Assembly (NCBI GenBank): GCA_035624425.1
Contig: DASPRN010000034.1
Location: 1-13,569, forward strand
Source: AC-32 sp035624425
GTDB taxonomy: Bacteria; Actinomycetota; Thermoleophilia; Gaiellales; Gaiellaceae
Length of the DNA stretch: 13,569 bases
Direction: 5' to 3'
Below the pieces are notes generated by a model, which saw nothing but the letters and a program-made list of their open reading frames with translations, ran no database searches and was not told the DNA's origin. Shown one piece after another: positions 13,331-13,569 of this stretch (position 1 is the first letter of the stretch; each line of letters starts with the position of its first letter). Position numbers and translations under genes: made by a program.

Positions 13331-13569
<239 letters not shown>

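Overview
The window is high-GC, gene-dense DNA on both strands, with many GTG/TTG starts and few strong Shine-Dalgarno sites. This fits a high-GC actinobacterium. The secreted collagen-like protein at 11159-11710, whose N-terminal region carries NADRVD, IHASK and PLGANAKFPA, resembles small collagen-like proteins I associate with Thermoleophilia (Gaiellales/Solirubrobacterales). That placement is inference from gene style; the 16S gene is not in the window.

Layout. (1) 1-1614, minus strand: a tightly overlapping cassette of a secreted ferritin-like protein, an HTH-TOBE molybdate-type regulator, and the start of modA, whose C-terminus lies beyond the left edge. (2) 1723-2165, plus: a small exported-protein gene that reads through only with a frameshift. 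(3) 2167-4047, minus: a SARP/BTAD-TPR regulator without an ATPase module. It is divergent from (4) 4152-6622, plus: a secreted PD40 beta-propeller protein translationally coupled to an exported alpha/beta-hydrolase of the tripeptidyl-aminopeptidase type. (5) 6694-9469, minus: dgt, dnaG and tRNA-Asn(GTT), a replication/nucleotide-pool cluster ending at a hairpin. (6) 9667-10422, minus: an SDR oxidoreductase, divergent by only 20 bp from (7) 10443-11024, plus: a histidine phosphatase. (8) 11034-12030: an island holding a truncated copy of a small gene and the collagen-like gene on the minus strand. (9) 12031-13113, plus: a small Sm-like barrel protein (unrecognised family) abutting an M48 membrane metallopeptidase, closed by a strong hairpin. 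(10) 13154-13569, minus: 5S rRNA and the 3' end of 23S rRNA.

How the genes fit together. Cassette 1 looks like molybdate uptake and sensing combined with an exported di-iron protein. Cassettes 3 and 4 look like a regulator with a secreted binding/peptidase pair. dgt-dnaG is a familiar actinobacterial pairing. Recurrent TAGNNT hexamers 6 or 9 nt before start codons suggest leaderless or near-leaderless transcription at five genes. No CRISPR array, transposase, integrase or phage gene was seen. The items most worth a second look are the duplicated N-terminal tag (11034 and 12031), the shared -10 element in the 20-bp divergent gap, and the split propeller/hydrolase pair with its SARP-type upstream repeat.
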